Shown piece after piece: positions 23,870 to 35,354 of a stretch of DNA of 64,000 nucleotides. The stretch is from Cryptomeria japonica (Eukaryota > Streptophyta > Pinopsida > Cupressales > Cupressaceae): the NCBI RefSeq assembly GCF_030272615.1, contig NC_081409.1:24262406-24326405 (forward strand), given 5' to 3'. How positions within the stretch are numbered: the first letter of the stretch is position 1; each line of letters begins with the position of its first letter. A program made the position numbers and the translations under genes. Under the pieces are notes generated by a model. It saw nothing but the letters and a program-made list of their open reading frames with translations, was not told where the DNA came from and made no database searches.

Positions 23870-23895
23870 GGGTAAACGCACAAAGTTGGGTCCCA
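23870..23895 (+). repeat. Left terminal inverted repeat of the DNA transposon
   Basis: GGGTAAACGCACAAAGTTGG then GTCCCA; pairs with 42135-42160. It lies just inside the TTAA duplication. Confidence 0.88.
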
Positions 23896-23939
23896 ATCTA
23901 GTGGAAGTCCGCGAGTTGGGAAAAGAGCCCTCTAGAAAC

Positions 23940-24130
23940 AGGTGCCCATTTTGCTTTGGGTGCCCAAGCCATTAAAAAACGGGCGCCCGTTTAGCAACGA
24001 GTGCCCGAAGCTAAACGGGCACCCATTTTTGTAATGTGTTTATTTATTTTTTTAAAATCATTTTCCATCATTTTCACAGTTTCAAAAATGGGTATACGTT
24101 TCAGAGGAGCATAGGTACCCGTTTTTTTCA
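23940..24130. repeat. Left subterminal GGGCGCCCGTTT-type repeats
   Basis: Variants of a palindromic 12-mer: GGTGCCCATTTT, AACGGGCGCCCGTTT (23979-23993), GAGTGCCCGAAG, AAACGGGCACCCATTTT and two weaker copies ending near 24125. Repeats close to transposon ends are commonly transposase binding sites, so that role is likely here. Confidence 0.7.
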
Positions 24131-24360
24131 CCCCAACTGACCTCCCATACCATTTTTTACCTCCTTCCAGGTATTTAGTTTTATTTTTTATACTCTGTAT
24201 TATTTATTTTTATTATTTTTCATAAAAAAATGTTAATTTATTGTTATTATTTTTCATAAAAAAATTGTTAATTTATTGTTATTTTTTAATTTTAGTGTTT
24301 TAAAGTTTGAAATTTTATTTTATTTCATGTTTAAAATAGTTTTTAGTTTTTAAATATTGC

Positions 24361-24660
24361 AAAAAACATGAAAAGTAAAAACTGTAGGAAAAAAACAAAA
24401 AACATGAATAGTAAAAACCGTAGCAAAAAACCAAAAAACATGAATAGTAAAAAGCATAGGAAAAAAACCAAAAACCAAAATGTAAACGAACAATAAACAT
24501 TAGACACAAAAAACAAACAATAAACCCTGAACAAAAAAACAAACACTAAACCCTTGATGGAAAAAAAAGAACAGTAAACCCTAGAAAATAAACAAACAAC
24601 AAACCCTAAAAAATTAACAAACAATAAACCCTAGATGAAAATCAACAATAAACCCCCCTT
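24361..24660. repeat. A-rich minisatellite, two units
   Basis: About 37-bp repeats containing AAAAAACATGAATAGTAAAA (24361-24475), then about 30-bp repeats containing AACAATAAACCCTAGA (24480-24660). The second resembles plant telomere sequence only at AAACCCTA. No coding role. Confidence 0.7.
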
Positions 24661-24702
24661 CTCTCTCTTACACACACGTACACGTTACCATCTTTGTCAT
24701 TA

Positions 24703-24746
<44 letters not shown>

Positions 24747-24953
24747 CTCTCATTATCCCCTCTCTTTCTCACACACACACATTACCCCCCCCCCCCTCTC
24801 TCTCTCTTTCACACACACACACACACACATTACCCCCCTCTCTTTCTTTCACACGTTACCCTCTCTCTATCATTACCTACTCTCTATACTTACCCACTTT
24901 CTATCTCTCAAATTATCTATTCTCTCTCTAACTCGTTGTATCTCAAATTACCT

Positions 24954-24985
<32 letters not shown>

Positions 24986-24995
24986 CCTCTCTCTC
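24703..24995 (+). repeat. CT and CA microsatellites
   Basis: Long (CT)n runs at 24703-24745, 24796-24808 and 24957-24995, with short (CA)n and C-runs between. Open frames here are repeat translations, not genes. Confidence 0.95.
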
Positions 24996-24999
24996 TCTG

Positions 25000-27540
25000 T
25001 TTTAATCAAGTGTAAAAGTTTGAATGTTTAAATTTATATTTCTAAATGTTGTATTTAATTATAGGATTCTTTTGTAAAAGTTAGATGTTTAATTTATGTT
25101 TAAATTGAACTTTAAAATGATAATGAATATGAATGTGTTTTTTTATGTGTGTGAAAAATAGGGTTCTTAAATTTCATAATACTCTAACTATCACTATTAA
25201 TCCTCACTACTTCCTAACTTAGCCCAATCTCTAAAGATATACTATATATTTACAAACATGATAACATGTCCTTTTTCTTTTTCTTTTTTTCTCTTTGCTT
25301 TATCCTTTTATCTTCCTCTAATAACCAATGCCTCCTTTTTATAGTAAATATCCCCCTAATAAGAGAGATAAAATGAGAATACAAAACTCCCCATAAAGAA
25401 GTAGGTCACGTGCTAGTGATGAAATATTGAAGAAAAAACATGATCCATTACTTGCAAACAACATTTTTTTTTCCTTTAGGAAGAATAAATACATTGGTGA
25501 CTGGAAATGTCATTATAATAAGCTGGGTAAATACAAAATTCAAATCTAAATAAACTTGTGTCTCTAAAAACTTCGCAAATATTCACATTTTGGAACAAAA
25601 TGATGATAAAGAATCTTGTGAGGATCGAAGTAGAATGAGCGCCAAAGATAATATGATGGGATGCCAATGATGGCATAGCTATCATGAAAGAGGATATCAA
25701 TATCCTCAAAATAATATTTAACATATGTAATTCTAAACTCCTCAAACCAGGATAATATATTCAAAAGATATGAATCCCAAGTGGTCATGTTTAGAAGGTG
25801 ATTAATGCCATGCTAGACTAAATCAAATGGGTTTATGGAATTGGTGATAATAATCTAAAATAATAAAAAACATTTAAGATGGATGTTAGGTCTTGATAGG
25901 ATGAGTACTTGAAGAATGAGACAAGCCTCTAAATTGTCAAAACATGCAAGACCTATGATATAATAAATTTTCTCTTAAGTATCACCATTGAAGGGTATGT
26001 GATCTTCATCTACAAAGGGAATGAAACAATCTACAATAGGATCCTCTAGGAATGGAGAGATATGAGGGTCTTCATGGATCTCCTAAAGTCTATTCCAAAG
26101 TGTGTGGGGGAAATCAATATCCAATGCAATACACATAGAATCATGATCTTGATACTAGATCAAATCACTCCTACATGGTCAATGATGTTACACCAAGATT
26201 ATATATTTTCTAGTGTTTCTAGTTTAGGTATGAGTCCATACATAAAAGGAAAATGATTACACGACCTAAAACTTATCAAGATATGATGTTACAAAAGAAT
26301 CATAGTTATCCCTTTCTAATTTTACTACAAAACAATGAATATAGAAACCTATGATACCTCCTCAAATAAAAAATTAAACGATCAATAAAATCAATACATA
26401 TAAAACATATAAAACAAATTCATCTCATGTAAGACGGTCATTTTCAAGTGCCAAGATGTCCAAGTTAATGATTAGAATGTGAAATCATAAAAAAAAAAAT
26501 TTAAAATATGAGGGAATATTCTAAAAAATAATTTTGTGATCTATGAAGATTTATGAACCACATTTTCAATGCCAGATGAAGCATGAAAAAATATGCTCTC
26601 TATCAAAAGTTACAAGGCTTTAAATTTACATAGCTTGATTTAAGTTAAGAGGACAATAAATCACACTAGTGGTAGATTTAATAAAAATAAGAATCAAATA
26701 TAGATCAATATTGGAATCACATTTTGTGGGTTGCGACTTTGAACAAGAAAATACCAATATAAAATTGAATATAAAAAAAATAGTTTTTTTTTGTTTTAAC
26801 TCCTCCAAGAGTAGAGAATCTACTATTTAATTAGGCTTCAACTTAGTGTAGTACTACTAGTTGCAATCACTAAATCATCCAATGATTCTAGAAAAGAACA
26901 CAACAAAGTAGTACATGTATTGACAAGTTCATAGATATAACTTATGACTTTAATGAATTTAGTTAATTTAACCAAAAGAGAGTAGTTGAATCAAATCCTA
27001 TCAAGTTGAAAATATAAAGTGGTAGCCTAATTGACGATAATGTTTAAATATTGCAAGGGTACTAAATTGTAATTCCATGGAAGTTACCTTCATTATCTAA
27101 ATCAGTGGAGTCATTTATTCATTATCTATTCTCTCTCTCTCTCTCTCTCTCTCATGATTATTTTTATGATTTTGATGGAACTTATACTAATGCATCTTTA
27201 GATGTTAAAAAGTATTGTTTGAGTTGCATGGGCATTATGATGTTTTATTTTGTAGAATATTTCTTATACTTTGATTTAAGTGGATAATATTTCTTAAATG
27301 ATGCTTATTATTAAAATAGACCCACCTATTAATAATATTATAGATCTATGTGAGTTTCTTTTTTTTATATTTAAGTTGCTAAATTGTATTTAATTATAAG
27401 TTTTTTTGGAAGGTGAAATATAAATTAAATAGTTTGTAATTGTAATTGTAAATTTCAAGTTTGTAAATTTTCATGTTTGTAATTGTAATTGTAATTGTAA
27501 ATTTTCATGTTTGTATATATATGCAGATTATTTTCAAAGA
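25000..27540. other. Unassigned interior of the DNA transposon
   Basis: AT-rich and mostly non-coding. On minus, 25476-25940 has a coding look (WFEEFRITYVKYYF, FDPHKILYHHFVPK) but I cannot name it and it is short and broken; perhaps a captured host-gene piece. A (CT)n run lies at 27128-27152. The stretch just before 27541, with TGCAG at its end, may be the leader intron of the + strand gene. Confidence 0.4.
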
Positions 27541-29593
27541 ATGGATGAGTTTGAGATAGATGAGCTATAAGGTCTAGCACCACCTCCACCTCCACCTCCA
27601 CCTCCACTCGATCAGTTGAGGCAGACAATTAGGATGAATATTGATTCTTTGATTAGAGATATCCATACTATTAGACGTGAGCCTCATCCACCTCTGTAGT
27701 TGTTACGCCTTGTGGATAGTATGCAAGGGATTGTACAGTCTATACAGGCTTTAGATAGCGAGTTGGATAGCTATCATAGTTAGCGGGAGGGATTGCGTGC
27801 ATTTTACACTGATGGCTTGACATACAAACAATTCAATGAATTAAAAATAACAAAAATGGATTTGAAACAATATTTTGTGAATCCTAAGATGGGTGAAGAG
27901 ATAGATCCAAAGAAGCCACAGATCTCAATTCGATGGTGTAGGCACCCAGGCATAGCTAGACACTTTTGGGAGCGGTGGTGGTGTACGCACCTAGGCATAG
28001 CTAGACACTCCAATCATGAGGTCCCGATGTATTTTTTGAAGAAATTATGGTCCAAATTTGAATTGGGCAAAAAACCCAATTACTTTGATATTAGATCATT
28101 TCAGGGGGTCGGGAGAGGCATGCCCCAAGATAGGCCGGGAGCAAAATTGAGAGACAGGGTTAGAAACCGTGTGCGCGATGATCCATTGGTTCCTCTTCCA
28201 TCACCAATTGTTCCAGTACCTGCCCATCATCGAGCAGTGGATTTTGCTCTAGGTTCATTGAGTGCACTGTCAGGCAATTTGGTATAGTAGTTGCGCGAGG
28301 TGAGGGCTACCCCCAGCTTAGCACATGTTTGCATGAGCTGTGGGGATGTATGTACGAGTCCACAAAGTGAAGCTTCCCCTAGAGGAGATGGTGATTTTGA
28401 TGATGTTGATGCTACCCATGGTGGTTATGATGATGCCGAGGAGGCTGCACATGTTGATGTCATCTCTTCATATGTTGATCTCCTATGGCCAGACGATGAT
28501 CAGCCTACAGAGGTACAAATTTATTTATTGCAATATTAAATTCCTTTTATATACACATATGAAACATAACATGAGTCATTTTTTTCTGAACAGATGATGG
28601 ATCATACCACGTCATTGAAGAACTGACATCATGTTACCTCAATACCTAGAGATGTTGGTGCCCCATTTATGGTATGCACTTTCATCTAGATACATTGTAT
28701 TAATATGTACATTTAAAATAAACAATAAAATTTTTAGTGTATGATGTGTATGATATGTTTTTTCAATTTTGTAGGGTGCTTCATGTAGCACCGAGGTGAG
28801 TAGTTCTTCACGTGACTCATGGACCACCGAGGCTCAACCTCATATACCACTAGTATGTGTTTCATCCATTAATTTGAAGTGTTTATATGTTTACTAATTT
28901 ATGTACAACTTTGATTCATGTTCATTATTTTTTGCAATTGTAGGCTTCTAGATTGTTTGATGGTGCATCACATGTATGCCTTCGCCCATCAGTTACTTTG
29001 CCTGCATCACATGTATACTTTTATGTGATAATCTTGTAGTCTATATATATACTTTATAATTTATGTATATATACAAGTTTGATTCATGCTTTATATAAAT
29101 TGTTGTTAAGGTCGATACCACTACCACTATTGGTATGGCTATTGGATTAAGCTAGATGCAACCATCAATATTGTCATTTGCAGTGATGATTAGAAAAATA
29201 ATTTCTAATTTGTTTATATTGTGTACCTAGCTTTTATAGGGATTATCAAAATTGATGTACAATGTTTTTTTTTGCAGGGCTTGACTACAACCACTTTTCT
29301 TGTTCATGATAGTGGACCTTCATGTACCAGTGAGGGCATTGTAGAGCATGGTCATATGGTAACTATTTAAACATTTTAGTATTTAATTACTTTATAAGTG
29401 AATTATGCAAGTAACTTCTTCTCATGTAAAATCTTTTAATAATGTACAAGAGGGTGGAGACATTGATACTGACACTGATACTGCACACACACAGGATGGT
29501 ACATCTCAAGACCATGTGCAACAGGATGATTCATCTTAGCCACCTTCACGTGGAGTGAAGAGGACTGCAGATGAAATGCACACGAGTTCTTAG
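27541..29593 (+). pseudogene. Second transposon gene: proline-rich, multi-exon, nonsense-disrupted
   Basis: Exon 1 (27541-28512) starts MDEFEIDEL, then a run of about ten prolines, a helical part with DSMQGIVQSIQALDSELD, a basic region (RPGAKLRDRVRNRVRDD) and a Pro-rich tail. Later exons start at 28594 (after CTGAACAG) and follow other GT-AG introns of about 80-110 bp; the last ends KRTADEMHTSS, stop at 29593. The frame of exon 1 is broken only by stops: TAA at 27568 and TAG at 27697, 27781, 28285 and 28288. All can come from CAA or CAG by C-to-T change. Many DNA transposons carry a second DNA-binding or accessory protein; that is the likely role. Family not recognised. Exon ends are tentative. 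Confidence 0.55.
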
Positions 29594-29599
29594 ATTGTA

Positions 29600-30070
29600 T
29601 ATTTTAGATCATGTCATGTTATTGTATTATGGACTTTTTATGATGACACTTGTTATGTTATCCTGGGACTTGTTATTATGTGATTATATATAGGACTTGT
29701 TGTTATGTGATTATATATAGAACTTTTTGTTATGTCATTTCATTGCTATTATGATATCATGTCATGTTATGTGATTTGGCGCATTCTAGTGATTATATAT
29801 GTGATGTTGTTTTGTTATTATGTTATTTGGACTTGTTTTAATGTCATTTCCTTATTATTATTTTTTCAAGACTTGTTATTATGTCATCAGGAATTGTTAT
29901 GTGATTGTATATAGGACTTTTTATTTATGACTTGTTATTTGATCTATTTATGACTTTATATTTTAACATTGTGATCGATCATCTTATAGTGCAACAGTTT
30001 ATAATTCAATAAAATAATTATCCCAATTTACAATAACATCCTATTCTTAAAATAATAATAAAATCAAGAA
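29600..30070. other. AT-rich DNA after the + strand gene
   Basis: Contains short repeats of GGACTTGTTATTATGTGATT type (29660-29930). No gene seen. Probably 3' sequence between the two converging transposon genes. Confidence 0.5.
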
Positions 30071-30325
30071 CTTACAATTAATCTATGAAGAGATTACGAT
30101 AAAATAAATATATCATAAAAAATTAGAATTCAATTGTAACACAATTACAATGTGCACAAAATAACATTAAGAAGAAGATAACTAATACAATGTTGTTTAT
30201 GAAACCAAAATTGTATCAAATGTAGACAAATACAATGTTAAAGGGACAAAGAAAAACAATTACATGATTAAATATAAAAGAGTTCACACAAGTAACACAA
30301 ACTTACATGCAGATAAATTTGATAT
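30071..30325. repeat. 255-bp direct repeat, copy 1
   Basis: Near-identical to 30948-31202, from CTTACAATTAATCTATGAAG to CAGATAAATTTGAT. Copy 2 includes the end of transposase exon 2 and its GTAAGT donor, so this copy duplicates an exon-intron edge. The block between the copies (30326-30947) has no recognisable gene. Confidence 0.85.
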
Positions 30326-30947
30326 GAAAATTATAAAAGGATTATTAATTATAAATTAATCTCATAGAGGAATCCAATAGATCGATGTCATAGACATTTG
30401 ATTGGAAGTAGACATAGATTCTTTCTTGTCAATTTATTTTTGAAATGCATAATTCTTTTGACATTTTGAAGGGTTGGAATAAGTAAAGGAAGCCCTACTA
30501 TATGGAATAATTACATTGAAAGATGGTAGGTGAACATTGTGACCTCCTTTTCCATAATATAATTCATTTATATAGCTATAACAAAGTCATTGGGCAATGA
30601 GTGTGTAACAACCTCAAATGCAAAATGTGTAATAGAGTAAGAGCTACAAACATAGTATCCACTTTCTTCTTAAGTTGACCACACTACTTTACTAGTGTAA
30701 TGAAGGTTTATAAGTGCGGATAGTAGTGGTATGAAGAGCATGGATAGAATGGAGGATGGCTAAAGAGAGTGAGAGATAGGAGGCAATATAATGGTAGTAA
30801 AATAATAATTCACACTATAAATATCGAGTTGTCATACAATGATAATGAGGAATGGTACAAGGAATAGTGATAGTTCTTATATGACTATGAATAAACCTTA
30901 TCTTTGAACTGATAATTCTATTTTAGACATAATTCTATCTTTGAACT

Positions 30948-31202
30948 TACAATTAATCTATGAAGAGATTACAATAAAATAAGTATATCATAAAAATTAG
31001 AATTCAATTGTAACACAATTACAATGTGCACAAAATAACATTAAGAAGAAGATAACTACTACAATGTTGTTTATGAAACCAAAATTGTATCAAATGTAGA
31101 AAAATACAATGTTAAAGGGACAAAGAAAAACAATTATCATGATTAAATATATTAAAAGAGTTCACACAAGTAACACAAACTTACATGCATATAAATTTGA
31201 TT
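30948..31202. repeat. 255-bp direct repeat, copy 2
   Basis: Partner of 30071-30325; covers the 3' edge of the transposase coding exon on minus. Confidence 0.85.
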
Positions 31203-33353
31203 CAACCTATCTGCATCCTCTCTCTTCTACAATGCATCTATGATTGCCTCATGCTCTTCTACTGAAAGTGTCCACAATACCTTATTAGCAGGTCTACCTT
31301 TGTATCTTTCTAATTTGATGTTTGTTGCCACCACCAAATGAGAATAGTGTATAATCTTCTTTTCTGATTGGTAGTCTTCATAAGCTGGTAAGTCATTCCT
31401 TCTTGTTAAGTATTTGCGTAGCCATGTGCCAACTACCACAACAGACCCAACTGGATAGTGAAAACCATCATCATCTACTTGATCACATATCAACTTTTTC
31501 TTAGGTTCTACACATCTAGCTAGCCAATACTCAACCTTCTCATCATTATCCTCAGGTGCAACAACAACATACACATGTCCTAGAAAACAATTTAAGTACA
31601 TGTAGAAATCAAACTTGTTAGAATTTATAATTCAAATACAATCATAAATTATATGACAATACATAAAAATATATAATTTAAAGTTATAAATAAGATATTG
31701 AATTAAATTACCAGGTTGTATGAGGTCTAAAACACGATCATAATCTTCTGATGCAAATGCATGATCTGGGTCTTCATTTCTTCTAACATCTTCATATTGT
31801 GTCTCACTAAGTGTTAAGGATTTGTGTTGCCATTCTTCGACCCATTCTGTATTCTCGCATTCTTCCCATTCACTTGCAACACAAAATTGACAAAAAAATG
31901 CAAGATCTCTAGTCCATATAGTCCAAGTATTAGAATTAGAACTCTTAAATGAATGCCATCTAGCTGACCCATTGATTGTATCACAATCATATCTTGGAAG
32001 GATATTCTCCTCTTTAACTAGCCAGAAGAAACATCTAAATGTAGAGTTCTTACTTGATCATGTGGATAAATTTGCACTACACCAATCCATAATTGCACTT
32101 GCTTTTTTAAATTTAGCCTTTTCCTCGAATTTGATTTTCTCTCTACAAAGGACTCTCTTAACACATGCACCAGCACTGTCATGTTCTCCTTTCCCATGTC
32201 CAGCCTCAAAAAAACTCCACATGTGTCTGATATTAGTTTTCTTATGAATCCTACTCAACCAATAAAACATTCTAGCATTCTTGAATTGCCTCATGCAATT
32301 ATCAGACCATATTAGATGTTGTGTCATCTAAATTTCTCTCTCCCTCAAATTCTGAAAAAAGGTCTTGAAGCAATACTGGACAAACTCAGATGAGTGTAAT
32401 TTATTATCACTCATATGGAAATGGTACTCTCTCAAAATTTTGCGATCATCTTCTGTACTATCTGGTGCATGCCTATAGACAATATGGACAAAAATCAATA
32501 CTTGCACTGAATTGTAGTATTGTGATTTCACCTCATCTTGTGGTGCAAGCATGTAGTTCTCTGCAAAGTCAACAACCGAAAGTATACTATCAATAGAAAA
32601 TGTATCCTTACATATTCAAAACTGACCATCGAGCCATCTAGCATTTTGAGTGTGTTTAACATATTTAGGTACAATGTTACTCTTAAATTCATTCATAAAT
32701 GCATGAACACTAACTTTTTCAGTGATTAGATTGCATCGTTTTCCAACTTTTCCATCCTTCAGTGGATACTCAACAGTTTTAAATCTTTTAACATCAACTA
32801 ATTGTTGTCCAAAATCATTTGAAAGATTTTCATGCAAACATTCATCCAACAATGCAAGATTGCCACATATATCACATACACTAGAAACACATGCATTGAA
32901 AATAAAATTTTGCTCATTTAGTGGGTTGCAAAACAAACTTGATATAAACTCCTTTATAGTTTCAGGTGGTATATTTATACCACATTTTTGGAACATTCCA
33001 TTACTATGCATGGTAACACATATATATTGAAATACATCACAATGGTAGCAAAATTGAACATGAGTTTTGCAATAACATGCGACTCTTTCCTTGTTAATTC
33101 GAACATACCAAGGTTTACACTTTTCAAAAGACCTTTGACAAATGCTAATAGTCAACACCTTATCATCCAAATTTTTTGTGTACAATTTAGTTTGAGTCAT
33201 GTCCAATAGGTGCTTTGGATGTGGATCATGAAGTTTTGACCGAACTCTTAATTTAAGAACATCTCTAACATTAGGTGATACTCTCGTATTATCTTGCCAG
33301 AATTTTTTGATCAAATTTTTGACTTCACCAATAAGTTTCATAGCAAACGTTGG

Positions 33354-34164
33354 TGTTAGGATTCCCATAGATACTGAGAGGGGGGGGCGGGGGTGAATCA
33401 GTATCTAACTAGTTGATAGATTTTTTTAACTTAAAACATGTAGAGCATATTAATACTATGTACCGGTAAGTAGAAAGTAATGCAATAAACAGAGATAAAA
33501 ACAACCACATGAAAAACACACCATAACACAAGGATTTAATGAGGAAACCCGGTGTGGGAAAAACCTCAGTGGGATTTGTGACCCACAATATTCACTTACT
33601 GGCCGATAAGAGAATATCACTGCTACAAGAGGGGCCTGCACATGTAGGAAGACCAACTGCCTAGAGCTCACTGCTCAAATACAAGATAGGAAGTCTCACT
33701 GACTTACAAAATGGATTATATAAATCTAGTGTCTTGTACTACTTCAAAATAACATCTACAATGTTAGATCCAGTACTAGTTTCTGCTCTGCTTCTTACAT
33801 AAACCCTTAAGCTATAATTCACATAATAGGTCTACCTTATTTTGCCTAATTACAATCTTCTTACATCATTACAAATGTTCTACAATGATCTCTCTTATAT
33901 AAGAGTCATTTTACAACTTGCCAAGTTGGCTTACAATGATTTTACAATAATAAACAAAATATATTAATAACAAAAATCCTATCAGCTTATGTGCTGGTAT
34001 GCTTCCTTTCACTGTCGGTGCCAATGATGTGAGTGTCGGTGTAGAGTCTGATCTTGCTATTGCCGGTGGAATGCCTTGCTAGTTTCATAGGATTGTAAGG
34101 TTGCCATCAATGACAAAACCTTCAATCACCTACAATGTCTCATTGGAGTGTGCATATGCCAACA
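33354..34164 (-). repeat. 3' LTR of element B
   Basis: TGTTAGGATTCCCATAGATA at the left, ATATGCCAACA at the right. Contains the same G-rich terminal block (GAGAGGGGGGG...GTGAATCAGTAT) as elements A and C. Minus-strand tract AATGCCAAAGGGGGAGAT (34165-34182) precedes it. Confidence 0.95.
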
Positions 34165-34508
34165 ATCTCCCCCTTTGGCATTGATGGCAACACTCATGAG
34201 AAAATTCCAAAACTTGTAATCCAGAAATTGTGTACCAGAAATATGTGAGCTCCCCTTGAGCAGATAAGTCTTTTGCTGATTATTTTCTCATACTTCTACT
34301 CCCCCTTTGGCATCAATGATAAAGGTTACCAAGGTGTCAATAGAGTTGTAGTTTTTCTGTCTCAACCTTGTAACTGGGTGGTTACAATTTGAAAAAGATC
34401 CGCCAAAACCAAATTTATGCTTTCCATAAACTTCTTACTATCTTTTATTGCTGTCTCTATTCTTTGAACTATATCAGTGAGTTGCTGCATATGCTCTGCC
34501 GGTGTTTT

Positions 34509-35246
34509 CTATCCTTGTACTAATGCCTCAAATATTTCCTTTCTTAAGGATGCTAGATAGTCCAGTCTTGGACTTATTCTTAGTCTCAAATTCTTAGCCT
34601 TGTTTATTATTCTCTCCTTTTCTCTCTCTAGCTTTAGTAACTCTTCCTCAAAACTAGTTATCTTTTGCTCAAAAATTGATAATGTATCAAGTGAATTAAC
34701 AAAATTGTCTGCAAGTTTATTTATTTCTTCTTGAACCTTGCTCATTTTCTTATCTATGTCAACTGTTAAGAAGTTTGTCTTGCAAGTGTCTTTGTACAGA
34801 GTTTTAAATTCCTTCAATGATTTGCATAGTTCTGGTAGAAGTGTGTCAAATTCCCTAGTACACTTCTTTATTTGATTCTCAAAGAATTTTTGTTTTTCAA
34901 TTTCCAACCTGTTTTTGAATGCCTGTTCCTTTATTTGTTCAACTGTCACTGTGTTGTCAGTAATATAATTTGACAAAGTGTCAAGTTGACTTAAAGAATC
35001 TTTATTATCTATGGTGCATTTTGGAGCTATCATCTTCAAAATTGGGATTGTATCATCTATAGCTTTATAAGCTTGTGAACTACAATCAGTTATTTTCTTC
35101 AAAGAATCTAAAAGAACTTCAGTTACATTGGTTGAGTTGTAACTTGTTGAGGAGGAACCAACATTTTGAATTCCGTCGGTGGAGGAAATAACCATGCTTG
35201 TAGTGACCTCTGGTAGGTCAGTCTGTGTTTCCATTTCCTTAAGCAA
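34509..35246 (-). CDS. Element B ORF3: coiled-coil protein
   Basis: 245 codons starting MLKEMETQTDLPEV. From about residue 60 it is strongly helical and rich in Lys and Glu (KDSLSQLDTLSNYI, EEELLKLEREKERIINKAK). Homologous to 57475-58258 in element C, which shares MIAPKC...SKDSLSQLDTLS. It may be the C-terminal end of the long ORF just upstream. No enzymatic motif; a structural or scaffold role is only a guess. Confidence 0.65.
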   Translation of the reverse strand: MLKEMETQTDLPEVTTSMVISSTDGIQNVGSSSTSYNSTNVTEVLLDSLKKITDCSSQAYKAIDDTIPILKMIAPKCTIDNKDSLSQLDTLSNYITDNTVTVEQIKEQAFKNRLEIEKQKFFENQIKKCTREFDTLLPELCKSLKEFKTLYKDTCKTNFLTVDIDKKMSKVQEEINKLADNFVNSLDTLSIFEQKITSFEEELLKLEREKERIINKAKNLRLRISPRLDYLASLRKEIFEALVQG

Positions 35247-35354
35247 GGGTTTTTGTTTCTCTTATGTTGTCGGTGGCACTGTTTCCACATGAACCTGTTC
35301 TGGAGCCTGTTGCTCTGTTTGTCTCTCTATCTATTGATCTGTTCCATTCTCTGT

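Noticed and set aside
24315-24624. Phe/Cys-rich minus-strand open frames
   Set aside because: Translation of the A-rich minisatellite; composition is purely repeat-driven.
24540-24660. AAACCCTA blocks as interstitial telomere repeats
   Set aside because: The unit is about 30 bp and only partly matches AAACCCT; there is no regular 7-bp array.
24635-25005. Open frames of about 100 codons on +
   Set aside because: They are translations of CT and CA microsatellites (SLSLSLS, HTHTHT), not genes.
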